Shown: positions 36,001 through 51,700, counted from the stretch's first letter. The stretch: 64,000 nt of DNA from Orthonyx spaldingii (GCA_013397795.1 VZTJ01001778.1:491848-555847), one strand, 5' to 3'. Numbers and translations are program-made. Notes: generated by a model from the sequence alone, not told the origin.

Positions 36001-39000
36001 AATAAAAGCCTTTGCAGCACATTACTGAAATGCTCAGAAAATGGTGACTCTCACAAACATCCCAACATTACCAAATTCTGCCTCTTCTCAACTACTTGAC
36101 ACAAAAGAATTTACTGTCTTTCAAGTTCATGGACTAAGATTTGGCTACTAATATAGCTAATCATGACACTACAGCAGCTTTAAAGAAGACACAAAATGTG
36201 TTCACCACACATCACACATTTATGTAATCTGTGTGATTAACAAAAAAAATATGGGAACACTGAGAATATGGGAATGGAATGTGGGAGACATTACCCACCC
36301 ATGTGTTTATATAGGTAAATATTTATTAATCAGACAGACTGTGATTGTGTGATAATTCAGAAATTCAGAACTAAAGATGAGTCCCAACTGATTAAGTATA
36401 ATCTTGAAGTACACAAGAGTGCAAAAGCAACTTTAAAGTGTCTTAATTAAACATTAAAATTTCCACTTGAATGCACAGGGATACTTAAGATAGTAAGTTT
36501 CAAACAGTCACCCAGTTTAAGTGTCAAAATTCTAATGATACTATGATCTGTAAAATTTCCTCACCCACCTTTGGGAAACAATGAGTTTCAAAAGGTGAAA
36601 GCATTCTGAACAAACTTTAAAAGACCAAACAACAACCCCACTGTAAATTCTCTACAAGGAATTACAGAACACAACTATGGACAGTATAACAAACATATCC
36701 TCTATCACCAGCTTCTACCACAACATAGCAGAAAAGTTGGTCATCAGGCTTGGTTTAATGAAAACAGATGGTTCCCATGGGGGGAAAATAAAATTAACAG
36801 GAAAATGAAAACACAGCTGCACTTGAACTAAAATTAAAAAGCCACAAAGGAAAAATTCAGCAACAAAAGCCTGATAAGTGACTTCGTGGCAGCTTTTGAG
36901 GGTGGAGGAAGAAGAAAACAGTGGAAACTGCAGCCAGGTCAAGAACAGTTCCCAGGTTATTATTTTTATTTTTTTTTTGTTAAAATGGGTTGAAATTCAA
37001 CAGAAAGTAGATGAAAGGAGAAACAATGTTTAAATCTATAACCACACACTGCAAAATTAATGATCAAAGGCCAGCATAGCATATAAATGATGTAAAAATT
37101 AGTTTAGTTGAACAAAGTAATTGCTGAGTCTTCAGTGATTCTCTTCTCATACTGCTCAAGCAACAGATCTGAATATTTCTAGTACTGAAAAGGTCTCCCT
37201 GCTTCACACAGAACTCTTTTGATCAAGCAGGTTTTGGTGAGGCAAATTTTAAGGGACTCTTATTGAACAGGTTTCCATTGATACATGTCCTTAGTAGTAA
37301 GAAATAAGTGTCCATTTAGTTTATGCCAAATTTGATTAACTGGTGATCTATGCTCTGATCTTGATAATTCTTACCTTTGCAATAATGAAAAGGTTTGTAA
37401 TAATAGAGTTCTTCTGATTTTACCTTGTTCTCATAAATCTTCCTAATTTTACTTCTCTTATTTCTAAGAGTTTGCAAAGTCCTTCAAGCCTTGCAGCATT
37501 TTTCTGCAATCAGCTAAAGCCAAAATAATTTCCTAAGTGGACCTAAATCACAGCATTCTCTCTCAGGCCAGAAAAAGGAACCAGGAATAGCTTAATTATT
37601 TACTCACTGTATATATAACTTCCCAGCAGTTAAATCTCAACCCTCTTGAGGCTTACGTCGTATTTTCTTTCTTTGGAGGGACGATATTTTGCCTTTTTTT
37701 TTTTTTTTTTAACTTTTCAGAGGGGAACATTTTGCTGCAGAAGAAAGCCCAGAGACGAGTTGCAGAACCCTAGATCAAGGGCATGTTTCCTTATGGCCAG
37801 CCCAGGCCTTGCACTGACAAATGTCCCTCAAACACAACACAGAGGTAAGCACCCACCTATTCTCAAGCCCCCCAGGACAGCCAGATGGGAAATCTGGTGC
37901 TGCCAGGTCTTCCAAGAACACAAGCAACGACCTGAAATATGCACCGTCGGTTCCTGCTGCTTGCATCAACATCTGGCCACAAATTCAGCCCTAATCTACC
38001 TCAGACAGCTGTTATGTCTGGCGATCACAAACAGTTCACAAATACACTCCAGGCAGGACATGAAATACAGTGGACTGCTTTTTGGACAAAACCCAAATTA
38101 AAGCTCCACCAAGAAGAATAAGCAGAGGAAAGGAACATCGAGGCTGTGCGAGACACTGATTGGTTTTGGCACTGCTTGAGAGTGCAGAAGCTCAAAGGTG
38201 GTGAGGAAAGAATGCAGTCACGGAGTCACTAAAAATTTAGAACCTATGAAAGGAATGAGCTGCTGCTTACCAAGAGCAACAACCCGGACTCTCGGCTGAC
38301 TGGCAAATTAGCAGTGAGAGGTGCGAAGAGGCAGGGATAAGAAATGAGGGGGAGAGAAGGAAGGCTGGTTAACCGCCTCAGCTGGACGGACATGCAACCA
38401 AGACCTGTTTACTGCTTCAGGGCTGTGAAGTTCCTACACTTCTGCCCCTGTCAGTTTGTGTCCTTAATCACCAGGAGGTGACTTTAGTTCAACTGTATAA
38501 TTTGATAAGCCCAGTTTTTATGGTGAAAGAAATAGTGCAACATGATTCCTCTTGGGCAGCCTCAAGGTTTCAACAGTCACAGACAATACACAGGCCTTCA
38601 GTCATTTATGTTTGGACATAAAACCACTTCAAAATTACTAGATGAAAATCAAAAGGATTAAAAACACTCATTAAACAAACAAAAAGAAGGCACCAGAAAA
38701 AAAATAAATCTGTGTCCTAGATAGTGGCAAATACCTGCATTCTTCTGTACCTGATCAGGCCACTTTTGTGCCTTCTGGCAAGGGATGACCAAGACGACCT
38801 TGGTAATATTTGCCCATCTCACTGTCTGTGATCCTACTATTTTCCCTTTAACAGTATGAGTGAAAGGTGCTGTTAATCTGTTTAATAAGCCAGGAGACAC
38901 TGCCTGCAGAATGCATCCTCCTGATGCAAAGGTGTGTGAACCACTACAGACCCTTAATGCCAGACAGCCAAAGAACACTGTAAAGTGTGGCACCAACAAA

Positions 39001-42000
39001 GATGACCACAAATACTGCAAACCAACCAGCAAGGAGAAAAAGCAAAGGCAACTGGCCTCTCATCCATTTCCTTTAAGTAGCTCACAAACTATTAAATACA
39101 TAACCACCTTTTAAAACATACCAGTTTCTTTATTCTGGCACATGGCATTCATATATTTCTTTATTTTGGCACATGGAAGGAATGAGGTAAGGGTGACTGA
39201 AGAAGTCTCTCAGCAGCTTCAAATTCTGACCAGTGTTGATAGCACTGCAGACCACAACATCTGCAACATGAGCTGTACCACTGTGCAGAGAAGCCTTTTG
39301 TTGCAATGCATCTCGGTTCTTGCAGAAGGATGACCTGTCTGCCATCCTAGTAATGTATCTATGCATCTTTGTGCAAGACTGTGCTAACAAATAATAGTTG
39401 CATTTAGATGAGAAATATTAAACCCCAAAGTTGAACATTTCTTTTCTTACACGTTTTTTAATGAACTGCTGGAAAAATTTCTTCATTATGTGCTCATTCC
39501 TAATAGAAATAGAGCAGGAACTCCAAGCATAATCATCCCCGCCGCAAAGTAACATGGCTGTCCTGTCATTAATTTAATAAACTTTAGAAAAGAAAAACAA
39601 CTCACTATGCCAAGAGAGATATATTACTGCAGTTGCCTTCACAAAGAATATGTTCTTGTCTTTATCTACAGAATGCAAGTAGTATCACAATATTTAAAGT
39701 AATGATAAAATTGTATTACCTTTACTACTAATCCCTTTGAGTCAACCAACCATATTCTTTTGGTAGCTGCATCTTTGGATATCCCTTCTTTTTCCATAGC
39801 CATAACAATGAGGTTTGCTATCCCCAGTGCAGCCTGAAGGAAAAAGAAGAAAAGTAGAGTACAAAACAAGAAATGAAAGAAATCCCCTACTTACCTGTTT
39901 CATTTACCCACTATTTTAGAGAAGTTGCCTAATTTTATTAAACAATAAAGCTGAATCATTATTCTTTCATAAGATAAACCAAATGAACTGTTGCTACCAT
40001 TTGGTAATTAGAAACCATAACATAGAAAAATAGCACAGATAAATCTTAAACCATACAGGTAAATTGTAGTATAGATAAATCTTCAGACTGCTCTAGATTG
40101 TGAAGAGCACAATAAATGTTAAGACTGAAAACCAGAAAATGCTAGAACTAACATTTATTCCACTTAATTACACTTCCAGCCCTGGAAGTGTTCAAGACCA
40201 GGTTGGATTGGGCTCTGAGCAACCTCATCTAGTGGCAGGTTCTCTGTCCATGACAGCAGGGGTTGAACTAGATGATCTTTAAGGTCCCTTCCAATCCAAA
40301 CCTTTCTATAATTCTATGATATTCATCTCAGAATACATGAAATATTTTTTCTTCTTTGAAATTTTTGCAATTTAAACTAAAGGAAATAACAGTCTGCATG
40401 CCAGAAAGTAAAACACAAGAGTTTTTGCTCTTATCTTTTTCTAAGATGTCCATCAGAAAGGTAAGTCTCTTTTTACCTACTGTTCATGTGTTTTGTAACT
40501 TTAGACTTGGCTGTGCTCCCAGTCAAAGCAGAGGAAAGAAAAACTCACTTATCAATCCTTTGCTGAAATGTGTTTCATTCTTACTGGACTTTATAATATT
40601 TCATCCAACAGATGAAATGTCATACAGGTAGAGATTGAAAATGAGGCAACAAAACAAGCCAATTGAGACCACTCAATATTTCTGATTACAGATCCATATA
40701 CGTATTTTTGGGGTTGGTTCTGTTTCTTGTTCTTTATCACTAAGTTTCACTGAGAACCAAGTGAGATTTCCCTTTTTTTGTTAAGAAATAAGTAGTTTTA
40801 TTGAAAATCAGCTCCTGCAGCAGGGATGATATCTACCATTACCTCTTTGCAGCAACGGCCACACTGAAAATAATGACAAAAAACTAAACATTGGACAATG
40901 AATTCATCTGCTTGTTGAACATGTAGCAAAACCAGGGGAAGGAACTCCAGGGAGATGGATAGTCTTGATGCAGTAAGGTGTTGACATACCAGATACAGTT
41001 ACAAGCCATTTTGAAAACTGCAGACATAGCACCAAATATTTAATGAAATTAAAGAAGCCAGCATGGGGTTGTAGACTTCATACAAGAGATGACAAGCCAC
41101 ACTGTAGATAAGAACAACCTGCACTCGTGTGTCAGCAGGTTAGAAATTAATACTGAAAAATTAGTGTAAAAAAATAGTGTGCATAAAGATCTTCAGAAAT
41201 GGATGACCTTAATATGCACAATACTGAAAAACTATATTCAATGACAAAAAAAATCAAAGGGGCACTGGTTACTAAATAACACTGACTCGTAAATACATTA
41301 CATCTATCTTCTCCGCTGTATTTCCTCATCTTTCAAAACATGTTTTGTTTGGTTATATTGAAAGCAGTTCAACAATTTACATATGAAGAGCTATAACCTG
41401 AAGTTCTAAAAAGAGAACAGATCTCTAAAAAATGTCTTATGAAAAATAGGAGGCTTCACCAGATGATCACAGATTTTTCTGTAAACTTACATTTGAACTA
41501 AAAAAAACCTTTCAGCAGGTGTTAACAGTCATTCTATCCATTTTATCTTCTTGTTTCTTGGGCACATGTAACTCAATTAAATATTAATAAAAATCATCAT
41601 AGTACAATTTTTCCTCATGTATAAAAAGACCTACCTCTCCAGCTCCCTGGAACAACACTGTGTGATCTGATAACTTGTTCTTGGTGATGCGCAGAGCTGC
41701 AAGAAGACCTGCAACAGCAACAGATGCAGTTCCTGAAATAATAAAAAAAAAGACATCTGGTTATTCTTGAAACAATTAAAAAACATTACATTTTAAATAA
41801 TACCACAGCATCTTTCGGCTAACAGATACAAGTACTGAGGGTAGTAATAAATAGTTGAGTGGAATTCGAGTTTGCTCTACTTTATTCTTACAAAAGTTAA
41901 ATGTAAGTGAGAATATCATCAGAGTAACATTAAATAAAATACGATTGATTGATTGATTGATTCTACTGGATGGGCATAACGGCTGGGCCATTCAAACTCT

Positions 42001-42700
42001 CATAAAATATTCTATTTATGACCTTTTTTAGAAGCAAAGGGTGTGAGAGTCCAGAGAGAAGTATTTTAAAGAAATCCAGATACTGAAAATTAAGTTACTG
42101 GTTTCATTCTTCAAATACATATACTTCAAGTACAGCAAAATACAAGACTAAAATAAAACTTCACTTCTCATGGGGAGGCTGTCAGAGTAGAATATCAAAC
42201 TGAACATTTACACAGAAGCTAAGCTAGCTGAAAGAATAAGGCCAGCTCATTTAAGACCTCAGTCCACTGTGACAGGAGTTTCAGTTTAGTATCTTTGAAA
42301 ACACTGGAGGTACCTTTTAAATTTATCTTTGAGTTTTGCCACTCAGGGAAAAAGGCTAACATTTAGTTTTATGATTTAGCCTGTGGCGGTCTTTCTTCTC
42401 CAAATCAGAACCCCAGAGAACAAGATACTGTCTGTCTTTGAATGAAGAAATTTTAGTACTCATTGTGAGAAATAGCTATTGATAAAAAGTAGAGCAATAA
42501 AAAGAATTCAAGCAGGCATCTAATTCAAACTTGTTCTCAGTGGAGGGTAAATCTAACCTCTGTGATTGCCAACGTATCTTTATCTACCTTGTCCCTAGGG
42601 TCTTCTTTCAAATACTCTTTTATCTTCTCAGTAAGGTATTCCAGTGCCTAACCATCTTTTAGCTGGAAATTTTCAAATCTAAATATTTCCCCTTCTTTCT

Positions 42701-42732
<32 letters not shown>

Positions 42733-45700
42733 TTCTTCTCCTTTTCCTCCTCCTCCTCCTTCTCCTTCTATTTTGGCCTCTTATCTGCTACTGGAAAGTC
42801 TGTTATTTTGCAAAAAGTAATTTATTATATTTGAAGACTAATGATGTTCCAACCTGCTCTTCTTATCTGGAACAATCCCAATTCTCCCACTCTTCCAGGA
42901 AGTTAAGTTTTCTTAACTTGAACTGCTGCACCCAAATCAATACACTGCACTGCAGGTGAATTGTCAGCACTGCTGAGTCAAGCTGTCAGCTTCTGTCATG
43001 CTCAAGAAAGTTGTACTTAGTCACCAGGACCTCATATCTGGTCTTCTGACCTAAAGACTGAAGATGACTCCTCCTCCCCAACAAAGCCTGCTGGAGGGGG
43101 AAGACTTTCTTTCATGAGTTACTGACTTCAGGCAACAATTTTGTATTTCTCACAAATTATTATCATCACTAAAGCATAAGGTGAGCCCAGAAAAAAAAAA
43201 AAATCAGACTCTATTCCTGCAAGGAATTTGGATCCCATAGAGACATCCCATGGATGGGGATGTGGTAGGGAGGTAGATAATACCACCAGCAAAGTTGTGT
43301 TTTTAGAGGAGATTCTGAAGAACCAATAGCAGACAGTACTGATTTCTCTAGGACTGAAAAAGCTTTCCAGACACTAACAATTAGGTATTGAAAGTCAAAA
43401 AATGGGTTTCAATGGTTTTTGAAGATTTATAATGCCACTCTGATTCAGAGAGAGTGGAACCACAGGGAGATGAACACGGGACCTGCAACGTCCAGTTCTG
43501 GGAATAAGAAATGAATTCTTCCTTCTCCAGGCAGCAGCTGCCACTGACTGACTCAAGGAAATCAAAGATGAGGCTGTGAATTATTTCTGCAAGAAATAAT
43601 TGCGAGAAGACTGCAAGAACTGGCAAGGAGGAGATCTGCTGGCTCCTAAAAGTCTCTTCCTGATCACCACTGCCCTAAATGCAATTGCCCACAAGCCACC
43701 CAGTTGCTTTTGAGGGGAGAATTCACACTGCTACTGACTTTTCCTTCATTAAAAAGTGTGAAATAGGTATGACCAGCCCTACAAAAGCACTGAGTCCAGA
43801 ATATGTGTATTGGACAGCTGCCCTCAACATGCAGCTCCCCTAAATTTTCTATTCACAAATCTATTTTCTCATAAATAAGGTGAATTTTAAAGCTGAGATA
43901 GCAGTAATCCCCACATTAAACTCTAGGAGATGCTCAAGACAGGTATTCATACTGCAGGCACACAGACCATTGATTTTCAAATATATGTCGCTAAAATTAC
44001 AGGAACTAAAAGAACAGAAGTAGTAAGAAGCCTTGTACTGGGTAAACCTCTTCTTAAACGACATCATTTAGGTGTTGAAGGCTTTTTGAATCTGGTTTGT
44101 AGGTAGGATCATTTGAGTTTCAAGAATGATTACTTTTTAAAAATAAAAGGTAATGCTTAATAAAATTTAAGAACACATTTTAAAGTTAGAAAGTCACTTT
44201 TTGAAGTAAATCCACTTGAACAGCTAAAATACACGTGTCTTCAGAATTATGTTTGTTACATGCTTTTGATTATGACTTCTCACTTCAAACATCAGAAATA
44301 CAGGACACCTTGTTCTCAGCCCACTTAATGTTTAGACCATAGAGATTTGGCATTTTTTACTTCTTTAGTCATTTTTATGACTTGTTCTGTCCCTCATTTC
44401 TAAATAAAAAAATCTTAAAAATGGTTCCTCTGAGGCATGACTTTGGGAACAACAACCATCAGGCTGACACTTCCACCCCACAGTCTCCAAGAACTAGCTT
44501 GTTTCTTTCCCAGATAAAATTAAGTCTTCCTCTGGCAAGTGCCAAGCTGGCAAAGACCAAAAATGGCAAAAAAGAGAAGTCAGAGTGTGCTCTCAGTTTC
44601 CCTTGGTACTCTACCAAACAATCCTCATAACCAGCAAGAAAAAAATCCCATGCTCTCGTTGGATGCCAGATTCTTTCTCCTATTTTATATTACACAGCTG
44701 TGCTTGCAGAGGAGGAGGAGGAGGGAGCCTACATAACACAGCTTATTCCTAGGACCATCAATCTGGTCTCCTGAAAAGGAAAGCTGAGCTCGAGCACTGT
44801 AAGATCCCTGTTTCCCTTGAAGTTGTGGCCACCACAGCACCCTGCCCCCATCAGAGGACTTCTCACAGAGCCATGCAAGCTACCCTTCAAGCTGCTTTGT
44901 GGTAACAGAGTCAAAATGAAACACCATAGATTTATAACGAACGGGAATGCTGGGATACCACTTATCTTCATGGCTGATGTATTGTTGCTAAGCTTGTTAG
45001 CCAGAAAAATGGACTGTCATTAAGTATTACCAGTCAGGACACTTTTACAAAGTCTGTCACTATACTCTCTTCTGTTTTAAGGAAAAATAAAAGATACATG
45101 AAACATAAATAAAATACTGCACTGAATGTTAGTAACATTTTGCATTGAGTATTTGCATGGGACTTGAGCTATACCTGTATGTTCATTATGAGGGTGATTC
45201 AGAACAAAGGTTGTAACAACAGCAGATAAAGGCTTAAATATGACATTTCCCTCAAATCACAGTTTGCACAGAATTGCTCTAAAAAGGGTATTTAAAAGTA
45301 TTCCATACCAATTTTATTCAGCCTTTTGACTCTGAAAGGAATAATAACCCAGTTTATTAGATTACTGAACCCACTATCACTGCTGCTGGCAGCAGCTGTC
45401 ATCACTCCTCGTCAGCAGCTTCCCTTTTTCCTTCCCACTGAAAGGGGGGAACCATCAGCCTGAATAGCAGATCTGTTTAACTGGAACTGCTCTGACTAAC
45501 GCCATGACCTTAAACTTCACCCTGAATACTGGCTCGGGTTTTTGAAACGAATCAAAATGCAATTCACATCCATCTGCCAAGGCAGATGCAAACCACTTCT
45601 TGCATGCATCACGAGGCAGAAACAGAATTTTGTCGCTTTTCTGACTGTCATCGCTATAGGAAGGAGAGAAGTGGCTTGGCCAGAGCACAGGTTAAATCCC

Positions 45701-48700
45701 TTGTGTGCAGGATAAGACAGACATTTTTCAGGGATATGATTTTGAAAACCCATTCTATTGTCCTCAGATTTCTAGAAAAATAACCAAAGCAAATTTAACA
45801 AAGGATATTTTTCTACAGCAGTGTCAACTGCTGCAACAGCAAACATTTCATTATAGTTTTCTAGGAAGGTAAGTCATGTCTTCTGTAAATACAATAGACG
45901 TGAAATTTCAAGGTACACTGTTCTATATCGAGTCTTTTTTTCTGTGCAAGATTCTTTAGCCTTGTTACTTTAAACTGCACAACTGAGTATGAATATGTTA
46001 AAGGAAATCCACAGCCTTTTGGGGTTGACACACTTTAAATGCTTTGGAGCACAGAGTATTTTTTCAGCAGATAAAATTGAAGAAAAAATGGGGGGGAAAG
46101 CCCCAAAATGTGAGGAATAAGAACTTAATTTATATTGGATGTAATTAAATTTAAATTAGTGAGAAATGGCTTATTGCAGTAAAGCATTTGTCTGTTATTT
46201 AAAGTTTCAAAAAATACAATTTATAATTAAGTATTAATAGGTCCTTTATGTAATTTTACCTTTCTCATCTTAAAAAGCTAGCAAACAAGAAGAGGGAGAA
46301 CTTTCTGCAACATATCCTAAAATCTGAGGTATTCATTCTAGACTAAAAGATTAGGAAGTGGTAAAAGTAAAATTCATATTTCTCAATACACAGCATAATA
46401 GAAATCACATGTTAACATTGCCAGTCATCCAAATAGCACTTCACAGAGTGCCAGGGGAAAAAAATCCATTCCCATCTCCTACTGGGAAAAAGGGGGTAAA
46501 GACCCTATTGAAAAGGTGTAATCTCAGTTGCTAGTGAGGTAAATGCTACAGCTGTGGGTAGTTCAAAAGGACCCTCTTTTAAGAGATGGGAGCTCCTTCT
46601 TGCCATGAACAGGGTTCTCAAAGCTGTGTGTGCACATCCCTGCTCTGCAGCTGCAGCGGGCGGTGAAAAGAGGGGAAAGGCTCTAGGGTAGAAGAAATGC
46701 AGCCTTTCTGAAACAGCACATTTGGCACATTTGGAAAAGGATACAGAGTACCAGCAGCATGGGATGGCTGAGGCTGGGAGGTCACTTGGTGCAACTTCTT
46801 GCTCAAGCAGGGCCACCTGAGCTGGCTGCCCAGGAACACGGGGAGAATGGATTTCTTTTTTAAACCCACAATGAGCAAAAAATAGAACAGAAGAATACTT
46901 GTACATACACGTGCTTGTGTAAACATAGAAAATTACACAAAAGCTACAGTAGGGGATTTACTTGAAAACGTACTGATTTCAATGTAAATTTATCACTCAG
47001 TAACAAAGAGGTGATATCCTGAATGTACTGAAGGAAAAATACACTTCACATAACCCTACAGCATAGGTCTTAATAGGAATTTTAAAAAATTATTTTATTT
47101 TTAAAATTATTTAATTTTAAAAATCTCAGCATGTTTCACTTGGAAGCCAATGTCTCCGAAAGTAAAGCAAATGTCTATGAAAGAAGTTTTTTACAGTTTG
47201 CACATCTTATCAGAATTTGAGAGATATGATATCAATATATGAGCTATTACATGTCATTCAAATCTGCATTTTTCAAATTCTTGGTCAGAGAAAGAACTGG
47301 AAGCCCCAGGCCCATCACAACCATAACAACAACCTCTAAATCTTCTCTACAATTTGATTACAATAACTGGAATTTCCAGGTACCAAATGCATAATTTTTT
47401 ATACTAATGTTAAAAAGAATTACATCTTAAAAAGGACAATGCTTGTGACCCAGAAATTCCGATTTCTGAGAATGGCACTGACTTAACATTGAATTGGTCA
47501 TAGTATAACTTCCACTACAATCTTCCTAGTTATTCAAATGGCAGTCTGCTGAACATTTAACATATTTTAAATATATTTTAATATTTGATTTTACATCAAA
47601 TCAAAATGGAAAATGAAGTAATTATATTAAGTTATATGTGCTCTGTATTTTTTATTTTAGATCTCTTTCTTTTCATAAAATGTTGATGCAATTAAGCAGC
47701 ACAGCTTTTAAAAACTAATGACATCTAAGGTCATGATGGATACCGAAGTTAATTTCAATCCAGCGCAATCTCTCTGTGTAAATATTTTTGTTGGCATAAA
47801 ATACAGGCCCTGTGTCCATAATGGGGGAAAGCAATGCAACTGTGGGCACAGTGAACAAGAGCTGTAACTCCAATATTATAGTGCACAGAAAAACACTTAT
47901 TTTATGTAGATTGTCTAATACTACACAAGTTTGTCATTGTCAATTGAGACAATTTTTAAGTACAGAAGGGGGAAAAAAGATCAAAACAATTCTAATAATT
48001 GAAATAATCGACCTACATAGAGGCAGCAAGGCTAGAGAAATTTATGCCACTATTTGAAATGTATCCATGTCAGCAATGATTGCAATCAGCTACCATATGA
48101 TAAGGACCAAGAAATGCACAGAAAATAAATGCATGGCTTTTAAGACATGCAAACATGCCTTAAGCCACTGACAGTGCTCAAGCAGCAAAAACTCTTTCAA
48201 CAGACTCACCAAAGTCAAAATGGGTGTGGAAAGAGAGCACTATGGCACCCTGCACTGCCCCAACTGCGTTTGCGAGGGGCAGGGAGACGTGGCCCAAGCC
48301 AATCCCACCCACAAGCAGGATTTCAGCACTGCCTTGTACCTTGGGCTTCCTTTTCAGCAGATGTTAAGAGATTTGTTCAACCTCTCTGCAGCAGGGAGGG
48401 GAACTGGTTAGTTTCTTTAAGGGGAATTTTCAAACTGTGAATCCCAACCCTGCCTCCTTTGAGGGCGGTCCAGCAGAGAACATCTCTCACCCTGAGAAAC
48501 AGCTTTGTTTGGCAACACAGGCACCACTGGTCCATTCCCAGGCAGGCGTTGGAAAGAAAAAAACCATCACGTATCATATCTGCTAGAAAATTCCACCCTT
48601 TTCTTATGACACCCCCTTCCTAAATATATTGGAGATGAGCAAAGCTAGCAACCTGACCTAATTCAGGAATTTCTAAATGTTGTGAAGTTTGACATTATAA

Positions 48701-51700
48701 AATTAATTCATATTTCTCCCATATGGCAAATTATGATCAAACACCACTCAATTTTGGAAAAGGTTCTCTAAGATTTAGAGAGAATCAGATAAAAGTATTT
48801 GTTTTAAACCACAGGCTTTCTCTGATTTTCATTTCCAAAAATCTGTCTGTGTATTTCGGAGAGGGGAAAAAAAAAGCATCAAGTTGATTTGTGGTCAGAA
48901 AAAAACCAGACAGGAATCCAAGGGAAAAAGTGAATATTTTCTCCCTAAGGAAACATTGCTATTGTGTTTGTAAGAAGATATTTTGAAAATATAAATATGA
49001 AGAAATTATTATAATTGCAGAGGGAAGAAATTCACCAGCTATTCTAAAACAAAGATGCTTTCTAGAATGCTAAAGTACAAAGAATTTTATTATTCCTATA
49101 TAGATCTGTGTCAGTTGGTCAGAATCCTGTTCACCCTTGTTCTCAATTCCTTGTGTACAGAGAGGTAATGTAGAAAAAGTTACAAAGCTTTCTCCAAAGT
49201 AAAGGATGTGACTGTACTGTAGATGGGATGGAGACTGTTTCCAGAAATTCTTAAATATGTCTATAGGTGACCCTAAATGGTCAATATTTAGTGGTTTTCT
49301 GTGAACAGTGTTTTGGCAGACTTTTTCCAAATGTTCTGCAATGGTCAGTTAGGAGCAGGCTGACTCCCTGTAAATAGCTGTGAGCTAAGAGAAGGCAACT
49401 GCATTTGTCCAAGCCAGTATTTGCAGATGGGTATAAGCAGCTTGCCATGTTTTCTTTATCTTTTATAGTGTCCGTCAGAAATCAGGATCGTATACTAGGG
49501 GTTTTTTTAGACTTCAGATTCTGAAAGGTCCTCATTGCATCACTAAGATATATAGGAATCCTTTCTCTGAATATCTTATGTAGATAAAAAAATCCTCAAG
49601 CCTTTCTATGAAACATATTAAACATTTCTTGTGATCTTGATGTAGCTTTCCCTTGAAAAATATTGGTACTAGGAGAAACTGTGTTTAAAATATCATGTAC
49701 GCACTACCTTCAGAAGATGATGGCAAATTAGATGCAGTGTTGTGTTTCTTTGCTTTTATTGGCCTGGCACTACCAGTCAGCTTTACTGCTGTAGAAAATA
49801 CCACTTGCATACAGAGAAAGCCATTCTTTCAAGTAGCCTGGAAAAACTCATGCCATTTATAATTTGAAAATCTCTCAGGACTGATAAAGAAGTTGGCACC
49901 ATCCATTCTCATTATAGTTGCTAGGTGAAAGATCCTTAGGGTTTATGAAGTTGGAATAAGAAGAGGGATAAAAAATCAGTGAGCTGTTATTCTACTTCCA
50001 GGTTAAAGGAGAAGATGACATGCTATGAATAAAAAAAAAAGTTACTGAAGGTAATTATGGGGATATGATGACAAAGGGCAGAGACCAGAGAACAATAAAT
50101 GTATCCACTTTAATCTCTTGGAAGCTACACTAATATTAAGGATAGAGATCACCCAAAAGTCACAGGCACTATTTGTGAAAATAATAAAGGACCCACAAGC
50201 ACAAATTAGATTGCAGAAAATGAATAAATTATAAGACTGCACATGGCTGCACTTCTAAGGAAGGCTGATAGCTGCTACAGCAGCTCAGACAAAAGCCAAA
50301 GGGATACCTTCCAACACTTCTGAGTGTCAAGACACCTCCTTCTGAGGTGCATGAGAGAGAATGAAGTGGTTTGAACATGCAGATAGACACAAAAGGCCTT
50401 GTCAAGCAAGTTTACCCATAGTTGGTACATTTTTACTGAAACAATTCCCTTCCATTTCTGTGAAACCATATTCTACTTGAGTCTCTTTCTGATTTGGGTT
50501 AAGGAACTTCATCCTGCAAGGAAAGGGAATTCCCTGTGGGAGATGGGTCTCTAAATAACAAGGGAAACTTCCAGATGCTGTTTGGCCAGCTCTATTGAAG
50601 TGCTGTAGTCATGGCTACACTCAGACCTTTCAGGGTAGGAAGCACCATGCCTCTTACAAAGGGAAATGGCATTTTATAATTAGTTTATTTCCCATTGGGG
50701 AGGTTGCCCTCCATAATCTGTTTCAGATTCGGAAGCAGAACTCAGTCAGGCTTGTAACAGGAACACAGTTCATGTGGATAGCCAAATCCCTAACACCAGA
50801 AAGACAAGGACTATTTGAATCCACTGCCATGCACTGAGTCACTGAAATATGACTTAGGTCCCAAGCATGACTCAATAATGACTTCTGGAGAAGTCCTGCT
50901 CCTAATACTCAGCTTAAAGTGTCACTGAAAACCGTGTGAAATGAAGACAGGTTAACTTCCTTTCCTTTTTTGACCTGTCACTGCTGAGGACCTTCATCTA
51001 CCCAAGGAAACATGAGGGGGTAAGAGACAGCTGGATACCCAGGGCCCTGTCTGGGTACCTCTCTCCAGCAGTTCATCTGACTTCAGCCTCCTCTCAAGGA
51101 TGGGAGCCAGTGCCCTAGAGGAAGTTATACATTTACTGCTCTAGAGAAGGTTATTTTCCAGTGCTCTTTTCCTGACCAGATATAAGGCAACCTAAGCAGT
51201 AGCATACATCACTTCAGTCCTGCTTGTCTGTCTTCTTGGGAGGCGAGAGACAAGATGCCTGTTTAGATTGAGCACTGGGGAATTCCCCTTGCTGACATTT
51301 CCCATCCTAGATACTTTTCTTTGCCCAGCTGCCACAAATGATTCAGATGGGAAAATAGAGTCAAGGGGATCATTTCCCTCTGAAACTCAATGAGACTGTG
51401 AGGAAAATTATATGAACATTTAACTGAGTTGTCAGTTTAAGAACTGAAATACAATTTGACATTTATCAATCCAGTTGCATGGAGGAACAGTGCAGCAGTT
51501 GTCACTGAAGTGACAAAAAACCAAGGAAGTACAGTCCAGGTTTGAGCTTTGACATTTGCTCAAAGATCTGAAGTCCATAATTTATACGGGGAAAGCCATT
51601 CACATACTTAACTATTAAAAAAAAAAAAACAAACCCAGAGAGTGAACATCTAAATAAAGTAGGAGGTGTAAATGAGAGGTGAAAGGTTAAGAGCAAACGC

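Noticed and set aside
37646..38101. 151-codon plus-strand open frame in an ME1 intron
   Set aside because: It starts across a T17 run, has no recognisable domain and no sign of coding conservation that I can see; likely chance.
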